Positions 1-8,644 of a DNA stretch of 64,000 nt are shown piece by piece. The stretch spans positions 1-64,000 of the forward strand of contig NZ_JALJXP010000009.1 in assembly GCF_024170165.1 (NCBI RefSeq), in the 5' to 3' direction. Within the stretch, counting starts at the first letter, position 1. Every line of letters begins with the position of its first letter. The DNA is from Pseudomonas nitroreducens. GTDB taxonomy: Bacteria > Pseudomonadota > Gammaproteobacteria > Pseudomonadales > Pseudomonadaceae. The translations under genes were made by a program, and so were the position numbers. The notes under the pieces were generated by a model. It was not told where the DNA came from and made no database searches. It was given only the letters and a program-made list of their open reading frames with translations.

Positions 1-1
1 G

Positions 2-58
2 CTGGACGAAAGGGAGCGAAGTAGGCGATATCTGAAGATGCGAGTGTCACCCATGTGA
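2..58 (+). CDS. Possible C-terminal end of a gene cut by the window edge
   Basis: One frame stays open from the window start to a TGA at 56-58 and would encode about 18 basic residues ending SPM. The bases just after it (48-85) contain two imperfect copies of a CACCCATGTG/TACCTATGTG motif, which resembles the repeated binding motifs at the ends of some insertion sequences. This could be the tail of a transposase gene, but too little is visible to name it. Confidence 0.2.
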   Translation: MDERERSRRYLKMRVSPM

Positions 59-102
59 CTGAACTCGTTTGTTACCTATGTGGTTGTCTCCTACAGCCCC
101 TC

Positions 103-371
<269 letters not shown>

Positions 372-397
372 GAGGCGGGGTGGGGATCAGGCTCTTC

Positions 398-467
398 GTA
401 GGAGCGAGCTTGCTCGCGAACCCGCCCAACTCGGTGCCACCCCGTAGGAGCGGACCTTGTCCGCGAA
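398..467. repeat. Two REP-type elements (398-421, 444-467)
   Basis: Two 24-bp imperfect palindromes of the form GTAGGAGCG...CGCGAA lie 22 bp apart. The same unit occurs at least sixteen more times in intergenic gaps of this window and matches the known style of Pseudomonas REP sequences. REP elements are non-autonomous and are thought to be mobilised by RAYT transposases; none is encoded here. Confidence 0.8.
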
Positions 468-520
468 TTCCCCCGCGGCGTACTCCGGGGCTATGGATTG
501 CAACAACAGCCCAAAGCATA

Positions 521-599
521 CGTAGGGCGAATAAACCCGGAACGGGTTATCCGCCGCCCCTCACCGGCGGATAACGCCTGGGGCGTTATGCGCCCTACG
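521..599. repeat. GATAAC-type paired inverted repeat, copy A
   Basis: Two arms, CGTAGGGCG-ATAA... and ...TTATGCGCCCTACG, each with an internal GGTTATCC or GGATAACG palindrome, face each other across about 80 bp. The same BIME-like unit recurs at 2436-2511, 25525-25614, 34168-34248 and 48431-48526, with single arms at 8518-8553 and 19236-19262. It is intergenic in every case. Confidence 0.75.
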
Positions 600-1164
600 T
601 TGGTGACGCCCGGTTGGCACCATCGACCTCCTGCACTCCACCCACCCGGCAAGCCTGCCGCCAACGGTTCGGCGTGCAGCCCACCAGCTTGCGGAAGCTG
701 CGGCCGAAGTGCGACTGGTCGGCGAAGCCACATTCCTGGCTGACCTGGGAAATCGGCGCGTCGCCGCTGGCCAGCAGCTCGCGGGCGCGGTCGATGCGCA
801 GGCGCAGCGCCCACTCCCGTGGTGCGACCCCGGTGGCCTGCTTGAAGGCGCGGGAGAAGTGGCTGCGCGACATGCCGCATTGTTCGGCGACGTCGGCGAT
901 GTACAGGCGGCTGAGCAGGCTGCCGGCGAGGATGTCCTTTGCCTTGCGTTCCTGCCAGGGGGCGAGGGCCAGGCGTTCACCAGTGTCCGCCCCGTCGTTG
1001 CAGGGCTCGGGCAACCGGTAGTGCTCCAGCAGGTGCTGGCAAAGGCGCTGACTGGCCTGGTGGAGGCCGTCTCCCTGGCTTTCCAGCTCCTCCATGAGCT
1101 GCAGGACCAGGCGGTGGGTCTGGGGGGCGAGCATGGTCGCTACCTGGTGGGCAGGTGCGGGCAT
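595..1164 (-). CDS. Short AraC-family transcriptional regulator
   Basis: The product is 189 aa. Its C-terminal ~100 residues carry the AraC/XylS double helix-turn-helix: the first helix pair sits around the CGMSRSHFSRAFKQ stretch and the second around ECGFADQSHFGRSFRK, followed by the family's typical P-x-x-W/Y-R end. Full AraC regulators are about 280-300 aa with an N-terminal ligand-binding cupin; only about 70 residues precede the HTH here, so no effector domain is visible. It is divergent from the LysR gene at 1380, with about 215 bp between them. Its target and signal are unknown. A second Met, 11 codons in, is an alternative start. Confidence 0.85.
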   Translation of the reverse strand: MPAPAHQVATMLAPQTHRLVLQLMEELESQGDGLHQASQRLCQHLLEHYRLPEPCNDGADTGERLALAPWQERKAKDILAGSLLSRLYIADVAEQCGMSRSHFSRAFKQATGVAPREWALRLRIDRARELLASGDAPISQVSQECGFADQSHFGRSFRKLVGCTPNRWRQACRVGGVQEVDGANRASPT

Positions 1165-1239
1165 GGCGTCTCTCTTCTCGTTCTGGTGGCGGCCGAAATG
1201 CCGCTCTGGAATGTAAAAAATTCAAGGTAAATCAAGGTG

Positions 1240-1258
1240 ATCCGATGCTCAATCGGAT
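1240..1258. promoter_or_regulatory. Inverted repeat in the AraC/LysR divergent region
   Basis: ATCCGAT and ATCGGAT form perfect 7-bp arms around a 5-bp centre, in the spacer between the divergent AraC and LysR genes. This size and symmetry fits a LysR-type or other dimeric regulator site. The assignment to either regulator is inference. Confidence 0.4.
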
Positions 1259-1379
1259 TAAGCCAAACGGTGCGCGGATGAGCACACACGTCCAAGAAAA
1301 ATGCCCGGTTTCATGATCGACTGGCGCGTCCCTTGTCTTGTGCAAAGATGCCGACTCCCACAGCCCCGAGCGACCAGCC

Positions 1380-2291
1380 ATGAACCGAAACGACCTGCGC
1401 CGCCTGGACATGAACCTGCTGGTGATCTTCGAATCCCTGATGCTGGAGCGGAACCTCACCCGCGTCGGCGAGAAGCTGTTCATCACCCAGTCCACCGTCA
1501 GCGCCGCCCTGGCGCGCCTGCGCGACCTGTTCGACGACCCGCTGCTGGTGCGCGCCGGCCGCGCCATGGAGCCCACCAGCCGGGCGCTGCACATCTTCGA
1601 AGAGCTGCGCCCGGCGATGGACGTGATCTCCGCCGCGGTCAGCCGCGCCAAGACCTTCGAGCCCGAGAGCAGCTGCAACATCTTCCGCCTGGGGCTTTCC
1701 GACGACGCCGAATTCGGCCTGTTCCCTGCGCTGCTGGCACGCTTGCAGCAGGAGGCGCCGAACATCACCGTGGTGGTGCGCCGCGCCAACTTCCTGCTGA
1801 TGCCGGCGCTGCTGTCTTCCGGCGAGATCACCGTGGGGGTGAGTTACACCACCGACCTGCCGGCCAACGCCAAGCGCCGCAAGCTGCGCGATATCGGCGT
1901 GAAGGTGCTGCGCGGCGACGACCGTCCCGGCCCGCTGACCCTCGACGAATACTGCTCGCGGCCGCACGTGATGGTGTCTTTCTCCGGCGACCTGAACGGC
2001 GCCATCGACCTGGACCTGGAGCGCATCGACCGCCGCCGTCGCGTGGTGCTGGCCGTGCCGCAGTTCGGCAGCCTGCGCGCGCTGCTGCGCAACACCGAGA
2101 TGATCGCCACTGTCCCCGACTATGCCGCCTGCGCGCTGGTGGAAGACAGCTGCCTGCGCGCCGAGGACCCGCCGCTGGAGATCAAGCCCGCGGAGCTCTC
2201 GCTGGTCTGGAGCGCTGCCCACGACAACGACCCGGCCGAGCGCTGGCTGCGCGAGCGGATGGTCGAGTACATGAGCGCGCCGGTGCCCTGA
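1380..2291 (+). CDS. LysR-family regulator, NodD/LeuO-like subgroup
   Basis: The product is 303 aa, the usual LysR length. The N-terminal ~60 residues form the winged helix-turn-helix, with the recognition region around ITQSTVSAALARLR, and the rest is a type 2 periplasmic-binding-like effector domain. The opening D-M-N-L-L-V-I-F-E-S-L and the F-x-D-P-L-L-V-R turn are typical of the NodD/SyrM/LeuO branch. I chose the ATG at 1380, which begins MNRNDLRRLDMNLL, because an in-frame ATG 14 codons upstream only adds non-homologous-looking residues. It is divergent from the AraC gene. The nearest downstream gene is on the other strand, so its target cannot be read from context. Confidence 0.85.
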   Translation: MNRNDLRRLDMNLLVIFESLMLERNLTRVGEKLFITQSTVSAALARLRDLFDDPLLVRAGRAMEPTSRALHIFEELRPAMDVISAAVSRAKTFEPESSCNIFRLGLSDDAEFGLFPALLARLQQEAPNITVVVRRANFLLMPALLSSGEITVGVSYTTDLPANAKRRKLRDIGVKVLRGDDRPGPLTLDEYCSRPHVMVSFSGDLNGAIDLDLERIDRRRRVVLAVPQFGSLRALLRNTEMIATVPDYAACALVEDSCLRAEDPPLEIKPAELSLVWSAAHDNDPAERWLRERMVEYMSAPVP

Positions 2292-2645
2292 GCCCCGCAC
2301 AAGGCCATTCGTGGGGTGGGTGGAGTCCTTAGCGATACCCAGGCTGCGGGTGCAGGGGATTGATGGGTATCGCTGCGCTCCACGCCATCCTGCGAAGCGT
2401 TTTTCCGGATGGCCTAACGGCTGGGGGATCGATTACGTAGGGCGCATAACCTGGAACAGGTTATCCGCCGGCTCGGTAACGGCCGATAACGCTGGCGCGT
2501 TATGCGCCCTGCAGGGAAGCAGCCTGATGGTTTCAGCGCTGGGCGGGTTCGCGAGCAAGCTCGCTCCTACAAGGGGCTTTGGAGTGCTCTTCGTAGGAGC
2601 GAGCTTGCTCGCGAACAGAGCTGTGCGCCGACGCTTCCCGAGCAC
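2292..2645. repeat. Intergenic repeat cluster (hairpin, GATAAC-type copy B, two REPs)
   Basis: This gene-free gap holds three repeat types. At 2318-2390, GTGGAG...GCGATACCCA and TGGGTATCGC...CTCCAC form a long imperfect hairpin. At 2436-2511 lies a GATAAC-type paired repeat. At 2547-2570 and 2593-2616 lie two REP units in opposite orientation. I see no coding sequence. Confidence 0.75.
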
Positions 2646-3911
2646 TCAGAACACCCCCTTGAGCGGGTACTCGACAATCACGTAGAGGCGGTCGATATCC
2701 GCGCCACCCTGGGCGTCGTTGGCGCGGTGCGAGACCTGCGCGAAGCTCAGCGCCAGGTCCCTGGCCGGGCCGGACTGCACCACGTAGCGCACGTCCAGGT
2801 CGCGCTCCCAGTGGCGGCCGCCGTCGCCGTAGGCGGGCTGGCAGGTGCCGCCCTCCACGGGGTTGTAGGCGCCGCCGCATGGGGCGTGGGTGCCGTCGAT
2901 GCCGCTGCCGCGCACGTAGCGCGTGGAAAAGGTCAGGCCGGCGAGGCCGGCGCTGGCGCCGTCCCACTGGTAGCGCGCCTGCCAGGAGTGCTCGCCGGGG
3001 CCGTTGAAGTCGGCGTACTTGATCGAGTTGGCGAGGTAGATGGAATCGCCGCCGACGAAGTCGAACGGCGTGTCGCCGTCGATCTTCTGGTAGGCGAGGC
3101 TCAGCGCATGGCTGCCCAGGGCGACCTTGCCCAGCAGGCTCCAGGCCAGGGTGTCGATCTCGCCGGCGCGGGCGCTGCCGGTGTCGCCGGTCTTGTACAG
3201 GTTGGCGTCCAGCGACCAGCGGCCGAAGTGGCCGTTGAGGTTGGCGTAGGCCTGGCGCCAGACGTCATCCAGCTGGCTGGCGTAGAGTGCGCCGCCCCAG
3301 TTGGCGTCGGTTGCGCTCCAGCTGGCGCCGGCCAGGCTGAGGCCGCCGAAGCGGGTGCTGGCGCCGTAGCCTTCGAATTCGCCGTGGCTGGAGCTGGAGT
3401 CCTGGTTCTTGAAGGCGGTGAAGCGCCCGGCCTGCAGGCGCAGGTTGGGCAGGCTGTGGTCGTCGAGGAACCAGCCGGTGGCGTATTCGGGCTGCAGGCG
3501 CTTGTCGCCGGTGTCGAATACCGGGGTTTCCACTTCCATCTCGCCCCAGGCGACAGTGGTTTTCTCATGCACCAGGCGCAGCGCGGCGCCAGCGTCGGAA
3601 TACTCGGCTTCGCTGCGGCCGTCGCTGTCCAGTGGCAGCAGGCCGGTCCCCGCGTGGCCGCGCCCGCCGTCGAGCTTCAGGCCGAGGAAGGCGTGGGCAT
3701 CGATGCCCAGGCCGACGGTGCCGGGCGTGACGTCACTGCTGAACCTGCCGATGAAACCCTGCGCCCATTCGCGGCGCAGGCTCTGGCCGTTTGGGCCGGG
3801 GCTGCGGTAGTCGTTGTCGAGAAAGTAGTTGCGTGACAACAGCGACCAGTCGGCGGCGTGGGCCTGGACGCAGGCGAGTGCCAGTGCGCAGGGGAGCAGG
3901 AGGTTTTTCAC
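2646..3911 (-). CDS. OprD-family outer-membrane porin
   Basis: The product is 421 aa with a clear signal peptide ending near AHA-A (about residue 20). The mature part has the OprD-family pattern: a DW-x-L-x-x-RNYF-x-DNDYR start, a central Y-x-x-Q-L-D-D-V-W-R-Q segment, a HALSLAYQ-x-I-x-G-D-T-P-F strand, and a C-terminal strand ending VEYPLKGVF with a terminal aromatic residue, as expected for BAM-assembled barrels. OprD members are 18-stranded monomeric channels for small carboxylates, amino acids or aromatics; this one's substrate is not evident. Its ATG overlaps the DoxX stop (ATGA), so the two genes are translationally coupled. It is distinct from the OprD at 24161. Confidence 0.92.
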   Translation of the reverse strand: MKNLLLPCALALACVQAHAADWSLLSRNYFLDNDYRSPGPNGQSLRREWAQGFIGRFSSDVTPGTVGLGIDAHAFLGLKLDGGRGHAGTGLLPLDSDGRSEAEYSDAGAALRLVHEKTTVAWGEMEVETPVFDTGDKRLQPEYATGWFLDDHSLPNLRLQAGRFTAFKNQDSSSSHGEFEGYGASTRFGGLSLAGASWSATDANWGGALYASQLDDVWRQAYANLNGHFGRWSLDANLYKTGDTGSARAGEIDTLAWSLLGKVALGSHALSLAYQKIDGDTPFDFVGGDSIYLANSIKYADFNGPGEHSWQARYQWDGASAGLAGLTFSTRYVRGSGIDGTHAPCGGAYNPVEGGTCQPAYGDGGRHWERDLDVRYVVQSGPARDLALSFAQVSHRANDAQGGADIDRLYVIVEYPLKGVF

Positions 3912-4327
3912 GGTCGGGGCTCCGTCCGAAGTTCACCCAGGCGGCGAGGCAGGGCGAAGCGATAGCGGCCGGGACCGGCAATCGCCAGGCCGGCGAAGAG
4001 GATCAGCATCCACCAGGCGAACTGGCCTTCCTCCAGCGACCATTGCGGGTGCACGAACAGCAGCGCCACCAGCAGCACGGCAATCACCGGCAGGCAGGCG
4101 AGGCGGGCGAACACGCCGAGGATCAGCAGGATCGGGCAGAGCACTTCGGCGAACACCGCCAGCGCCAGGGTCGGCGAGGCGCCGAGGCCGAAGGGGTCTT
4201 CGATGTGCTGTAGCTCGCTGTGCCAATGCAGCAGCTTGGGCAGCCCGTGCACCTGGAGCAGCAGGAGGGCGGCGGCTACGCGCATGAACAGCAGCGCCAG
4301 GGCGCCGGAGCGGTCGTGGGTCGGCAT
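3908..4327 (-). CDS. DoxX-family membrane protein
   Basis: The product is 139 aa with four hydrophobic segments (roughly residues 8-28, 52-72, 77-95, 102-122). The RVAAALLLLQVHGLPKL start, with a G-x-x-K motif after the first helix, is typical of DoxX/DoxD-like proteins. These small inner-membrane proteins are linked to redox or thiol stress in some bacteria, but no activity can be assigned here. It overlaps the downstream OprD gene by 4 bp and is separated from the upstream hydrolase gene by a strong terminator, so DoxX-OprD forms its own unit. Confidence 0.85.
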   Translation of the reverse strand: MPTHDRSGALALLFMRVAAALLLLQVHGLPKLLHWHSELQHIEDPFGLGASPTLALAVFAEVLCPILLILGVFARLACLPVIAVLLVALLFVHPQWSLEEGQFAWWMLILFAGLAIAGPGRYRFALPRRLGELRTEPRP

Positions 4328-4347
4328 GGTGGGTATCCCGGGAATGA

Positions 4348-4372
4348 AAAGGGGCGGCCATGCCGCCCCTTT
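4348..4372 (-). terminator. Intrinsic terminator after the YcaC-like gene
   Basis: AAAGGGGCGGC and GCCGCCCCTTT form perfect 11-bp arms around a 3-nt loop, followed on the minus strand by TTTTC. It lies 14 bp after the hydrolase stop codon and before the DoxX start, so it separates the two units. Confidence 0.8.
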
Positions 4373-4385
4373 CTGCTGCTCAGGC

Positions 4386-5042
4386 TCAGTGGCCTTCGCT
4401 GGCGTTGAACATTGTCTTGGCGTAGATCAGGCCCAGGCCGTAGGCGCCGCCGTGCTCGATGGAGGTTTTCACGGTCGCCTCGTAGGTTTCGCCACGGGCC
4501 CAGTCGCGTTGCAGTTCCAGCAGGTACTGCAGGGAGGTCATGGGACGTGCGCCCAGCTGGATCATTCGTTGCAGGGCCATTTCGTGAGCTTCGTCGGAGA
4601 CGTCGCCACAGGCGTCGGCGATCACGTAGACCTCGAAGCCCTGGTCGATGGCCGAGAGCGCCGGGCCGACGATGCACACCGAGGTCCACAGGCCGGCGAG
4701 GACGATCTTCTGCTTGCCGAACTTGTTCACCTCCACGGCGATGCGCGGGTCCTCCCAGGTGTTCATGCTGGTGCGGTCGATGACGTTGTGCTCGGGGAAG
4801 ACCGACTTGATTTCGTCGAAGATCGGCCCGGAGAAGCTCTTCTCGGCAACAGTGGTGAGGATGGTGGAAACGTTGAACTCCCTGGCTGCCTTGGCCACCA
4901 GCGCGGCGTTGTTGCGCAGGGTCACCGCGTCGATGGACTTGGTCGCGAAGGACATCTGCGACTGGTGGTCGATCATGATCAGGGTGTGGTCGGTGGGGTT
5001 GAGCAGGGTCTTGCCGGGAACGGCTTTGGCGATGGCGGTCAT
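4386..5042 (-). CDS. Isochorismatase-family hydrolase, YcaC-like
   Basis: The product is 218 aa of the cysteine-hydrolase (isochorismatase) fold. D25 in LIMIDHQ and C123 in the GLWTSVCIVGPAL elbow match the catalytic Asp and Cys of the family; the layout and the LDHQSQMSFA-like start resemble E. coli YcaC and the Pseudomonas YcaC homologues, whose substrate is unknown. The frame is open 69 codons upstream, but I chose the ATG at 5042 because it starts the conserved N-terminus and has an AGGA-type ribosome site. It is divergent from a GlxA-type regulator at 5391, which is the best candidate for its control. Confidence 0.88.
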   Translation of the reverse strand: MTAIAKAVPGKTLLNPTDHTLIMIDHQSQMSFATKSIDAVTLRNNAALVAKAAREFNVSTILTTVAEKSFSGPIFDEIKSVFPEHNVIDRTSMNTWEDPRIAVEVNKFGKQKIVLAGLWTSVCIVGPALSAIDQGFEVYVIADACGDVSDEAHEMALQRMIQLGARPMTSLQYLLELQRDWARGETYEATVKTSIEHGGAYGLGLIYAKTMFNASEGH

Positions 5043-5301
5043 GGTCGGATTTCCTGGTGGATTGCGTGGGGTGGGAAGAGGGCGTCTGGCGTGTCTTTTC
5101 GGTCTGCAGGACCTGGCTGCAAAGCGTGGACACATCTTTGCCGAACGCTGCGAGGCGCGGAACAGACAGCCCTGCAGGGTGGCTTTGCAGTTCTGCAAGG
5201 GCGTCCGGGGCGCTTCGATGGGCAGACTATGGTTTCGCCGCCACGGCATTTATTGGACCTGTGTGCTCGGCCCGCCTGGCGGAGAATGATGCAAACGTGC
5301 G

Positions 5302-5320
5302 ATTCGCCGGCGCGGCGAAT
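5302..5320. promoter_or_regulatory. Inverted repeat upstream of the GlxA-type regulator
   Basis: ATTCGCC and GGCGAAT form perfect 7-bp arms around 5 bp, in the 348-bp spacer between the divergent hydrolase and regulator genes. The rest of this spacer (5043-5390) holds several CTGCA-rich inverted stretches around 5170-5210 and no gene. A role as an operator is inferred from position and symmetry only. Confidence 0.35.
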
Positions 5321-5390
5321 GGGTACAGTGGTTTTTTCCTATACCGGGGCACGCGAGACCGCCAAGCCCCGTTTGCGTGCGAGTAGAAGA

Positions 5391-6347
5391 ATGAAAACAG
5401 TGGCCATGGTGCTGTATGACGATGTGCTGGCGCTGGATGTGACGGGGCCGATGGAGGTGTTCTCCATGGCCAACCGTTACCTGCCGCCGGAGCGGCATTA
5501 CCGCTTGCTGACGGTGGCGGCGAAACCCGAGGGCGTGCGCGCCTCCAGCGGCCTGAAGATGAGCGCCGACCTGCCACTGGAAGCACTGCTGGCGGGCGTG
5601 GACCTGCTGCTGGTGCCCGGTGGGCCCGGCGCCTACAACGGCAACAACGAGGCGCTCGACGCCTGGTTGCCGGCGGCGGCGCGCGCGGCGAAACGTTATG
5701 GCGCGGTGTGCACCGGCGCCTTCCTGCTCGGCGCCGCCGGGCTGCTCGACGGCTACCGCTGCACCACCCACTGGAACTACCTGGACCGCCTGGCGCAGCT
5801 GTATCCCCGTGCCGAGGTGCAGGCCGAGCGCATCTACGTGATCGACCGCAACCTGATCACCTCCGGCGGCGTCACCGCCGGCATCGACATGGCGCTGGCA
5901 GTGGTCGCCGAGGACCACGGCAAGGACGTCGCCCTCGAGGTCGCCAAGGTCCTGCTGGTGGTACTCAAGCGCCAGGGCGGGCAGACGCCCTTCGGTCCGC
6001 TGCTGGTCTCGGTGGTGCGCGATGGCTCGGTGATCGCTCGCGCCCAGGCCCACGTGGTGGACCACATCGACGAGCCGCTGACAGTGAATCGCCTGGCCGA
6101 ACTGGTGGCCATGAGCCCGCGCAACTTCGCCCGCGCCTTCCAGCGCGAGACGAGCATGACACCCATGCAGTACGTGCAGAGCGCGCGCATCGACCACGCG
6201 CGCAAGTTGCTGGAAAGCAGCGACCTGCCGCTCAAGCAGGTGGCCAGCCGTAGCGGCTTTGGCAGCCCCCGGCACATGCGCACGGTGTTCGGCGAGCGGA
6301 TCGGCATGACGCCGAGCCAGTACCGCGAGCAATTCGGCTTCGCCTGA
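5391..6347 (+). CDS. GlxA/FtrA-type transcriptional regulator (DJ-1/PfpI + AraC)
   Basis: The product is 318 aa. Residues 1-180 form a class I glutamine-amidotransferase-like (DJ-1/PfpI) domain with the V-P-G-G-P-G turn, the nucleophile-elbow Cys in GAVCTGAFLLGAAG, and the THW after it. Residues ~215-318 form the AraC double HTH, ending P-S-Q-Y-R-E-Q-F-G. This is the architecture of GlxA, FtrA, ArgR and CdhR, regulators of small nitrogenous compounds in Pseudomonas. I chose the ATG at 5391, which starts MKTVAMVLYDDVLALDVTGP, as in relatives. Its divergent neighbour, the YcaC-like hydrolase, is the likely target. Confidence 0.92.
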   Translation: MKTVAMVLYDDVLALDVTGPMEVFSMANRYLPPERHYRLLTVAAKPEGVRASSGLKMSADLPLEALLAGVDLLLVPGGPGAYNGNNEALDAWLPAAARAAKRYGAVCTGAFLLGAAGLLDGYRCTTHWNYLDRLAQLYPRAEVQAERIYVIDRNLITSGGVTAGIDMALAVVAEDHGKDVALEVAKVLLVVLKRQGGQTPFGPLLVSVVRDGSVIARAQAHVVDHIDEPLTVNRLAELVAMSPRNFARAFQRETSMTPMQYVQSARIDHARKLLESSDLPLKQVASRSGFGSPRHMRTVFGERIGMTPSQYREQFGFA

Positions 6348-6551
6348 TGGCAGTGCGCCGCATTTTCAGCCGGTTGACCGTCCGGCGCACCCAAGTTGGC
6401 CGAATCCTTCCCCCCGCGGGAATTGCGCTGTCACGCGAGGGCGGGAAAATACCCTGACCAATCATCAGGGGCGCGTCACCTCGGTACTGGCCAGATCGCC
6501 TGGAGGACCCGTTGTAGAGCGATCCGTCAGATCCGCAGACGTGAGCAGGAC

Positions 6552-7931
6552 ATGAGCGCAAGCACGGAAAACCGCACCGAGACCATCCTGCAGTTCGGTC
6601 GCTTCCAGTTCCACCCCTACAAGCGCCAGTTGCTGCAGGGGGATCGCCCGGTGCGCATCGGCAGCCGGGCGCTGGACATTCTCCAGGTGCTGATCCGCCA
6701 ACCCGGCGAGATCATCGGCAAGGACAGGATCATCGCCCAGGTCTGGGGCGATACCGTGGTCGAGGAGATCAACCTGCGGGTGCACATCGCCGCGCTGCGC
6801 CGGGCCCTCGGCGAGGGCCGCACGGGTGAGCGCTACATCGCCAACGTGCCGTTGCGCGGCTACGGCTTCGTCGGCGTGGTGGAGAGCGTGGTCGCTCCGG
6901 CGCAGGCAGCAGCGCTGCCGTGCGAAGTGCGCGCGAGCAACCTGCCGGTCCTGCTGATGGGGCTGGTCGGCCGGCAGGCGCTGCTCGAACGGGTGGTGAA
7001 GCAGATGCCCGCCACGCGCCTGATGACCCTGGTCGGCCCTGGCGGCATGGGCAAGACCTCCCTGGCGATCCACGCCGCCGAGCAACTCGGCAGGCACTTC
7101 AGCGAGGTACGCTTCCTCGACCTGTCCGCCGACCCGGACGGCATCTCCCTCAGCCAGAGCCTCGCCGTTCTCCTGCGCGAGCCGGCCCATGAGCCGACCC
7201 TGCTGTTGCTGGACAACTGCGAGCACCTCGCCGACCGCTGCGCCGAGGCGGTGGAGCACCTGCTGCGGCTGCATCCGGCACTGAGCATCCTCGCCACCAG
7301 CCGCGAGCCGCTGCGGGCGGAAGGGGAGCGTGTGGTGCGCCTGCCGCCTCTGGAAGTGCCCGCGCAGGACGATGCGCCGCTGGCATTGGCGATGTGCAGT
7401 TCGGCGGTGCAACTGTTCGTGATGCGCGCGCGGGAGGTCTGTGACCGTTTCGAGCTCAAGTCCGGCCAGGTGCGCGCGATCATCGACATCTGCCGGCGCC
7501 TGGACGGCATTCCCCTGGCCATCGAGATGGCCGCTCGGCAGGTGGGTATCCTCGGCCTCGCCGGGCTGCCGGCGCTGCTGGACACGCCCATGCAACTGCT
7601 GATGCCCGGTCGCCGCACCGCACCGGCGCGCCAGCAGAGCCTGCGGGCGACCTACGACTGGAGCTATGGTCTGCTGGATGCGGACGAGCAACGCTGCCTG
7701 GGGCTGCTCGCGCAGATGGCGGATGGCTTCACCCTGGATGCGGCCGTCGCCTCGCTGGACGACAAGCGCTGGTGCCGTGAGTGCGTGTTCGCCGCCGTGC
7801 GGCAGCTGGCGGACAAGTCCCTGCTGTGGGTGGAGCAGGGCGAGAGTGAAGTGCGCTACCGCGTGCCCCATACCGCCCGCGCCTACATGCGCCAGGTGAC
7901 CTTGCCCGAGTTCACCATCACGGCGGCCTGA
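6552..7931 (+). CDS. Winged-helix (OmpR-type) regulator with STAND-like ATPase domain
   Basis: The product is 459 aa. Residues ~12-110 form an OmpR/PhoB winged-helix domain, recognisable by the final YIANVPLRGYGFVG. Residues ~135-400 form a STAND/NB-ARC-like ATPase with P-loop GPGGMGKTS (162-170), Walker B LLLLDNCEH (217-225) and the ILATSREPL sensor region. Relatives usually continue another 400-500 residues as helical or TPR repeats that sense the signal; this protein stops at 459 aa with no such part. It may be a natural short form or a truncated gene. The region following its stop is repeat-rich and non-coding. Its targets are unknown. Confidence 0.85.
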   Translation: MSASTENRTETILQFGRFQFHPYKRQLLQGDRPVRIGSRALDILQVLIRQPGEIIGKDRIIAQVWGDTVVEEINLRVHIAALRRALGEGRTGERYIANVPLRGYGFVGVVESVVAPAQAAALPCEVRASNLPVLLMGLVGRQALLERVVKQMPATRLMTLVGPGGMGKTSLAIHAAEQLGRHFSEVRFLDLSADPDGISLSQSLAVLLREPAHEPTLLLLDNCEHLADRCAEAVEHLLRLHPALSILATSREPLRAEGERVVRLPPLEVPAQDDAPLALAMCSSAVQLFVMRAREVCDRFELKSGQVRAIIDICRRLDGIPLAIEMAARQVGILGLAGLPALLDTPMQLLMPGRRTAPARQQSLRATYDWSYGLLDADEQRCLGLLAQMADGFTLDAAVASLDDKRWCRECVFAAVRQLADKSLLWVEQGESEVRYRVPHTARAYMRQVTLPEFTITAA

Positions 7932-7971
7932 TAGCCGGTAACGTGCATGTGCCCGACGATGCACGAACCCT

Positions 7972-8553
7972 GTAGGAGCGGGCCATGCCCGCGATCTGCC
8001 GGCAGGGGCCGGCGCTTTCTTTTGCTCTGGTGGTACGGGTCTGCTGCCTGGGCTTGGTTGTTTCAGCGCCGCATTGGCGTGTGCGTGGATTCTGTGTTTC
8101 GCCCCCTCGGGCGAGTCACTTTTCCAAACGACGGAAGGCCGCCCCCCAAAAAGTAACCAAAAGGCTTGCCCCGGACATCCGGTTTTTCGCTTAGGCGAAA
8201 AATACCCTCGTTGAAGCGAAGTTTCAGGGGCACGAACTAGGCGTCCCCCTGACGAAGGGCCATCCCTGGCCCATCGCAGCTCTCGCGACATCCATGTCGC
8301 TCAACCCCTGAAAATTCGCTTCAACGAGGCCTCCTGAACGGGGCGTTCGGCGTGCTCGGACATGTCGCTGGAAGTCTTCAGAGAGCAAAGAGCTAAGAGC
8401 GATTGTAGGAGCGAGCTTGCTCGCGAACTGCCCAACGCCGACGTTTCCCTGTAGGAGCGGGCCATGCCCGCGATCGCGCGCATGGCGCGCTCCTGCAGGT
8501 GACGCCGGTGCCGGGGGCGTAGGGCGCATAACGCGCCAGCGTTATCCGCCGCC
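7972..8553. repeat. Composite intergenic repeat block (REPs, long palindrome copy 2, GATAAC half)
   Basis: The 713-bp gap between 7932 and 8644 has no supported gene. It holds REP units at 7972-7994, 8405-8428 and 8451-8473. At about 8090-8175 lies a CGGGCGAGTCACTTTT...AAAAGTAACC block, common in Pseudomonas intergenic DNA. Copy 2 of the long palindromic repeat is at 8176-8400; its arms at about 8204-8230 and 8303-8330 match over nearly 25 bp. A GATAAC-type single arm lies at 8518-8553. Copy 2 carries a 15-mer at 8236-8250 that copy 1 lacks. Confidence 0.7.
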
Positions 8554-8644
8554 ATGGCCGGCATCGATCCAGCACATGCGTCCAATAGGCAGACCGCAGC
8601 CGCCGCCATAGTGACCGGACCTCAAGCATGAGTCCGGAACACCC

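Noticed and set aside
2502..3836. 444-codon plus-strand frame opposite the OprD gene
   Set aside because: It is a shadow of OprD; the minus-strand product has a signal peptide and full family pattern.
4203..5390. Upstream extension of the GlxA-type frame
   Set aside because: It runs over the DoxX and YcaC-like genes of the other strand; the true start is the ATG at 5391.
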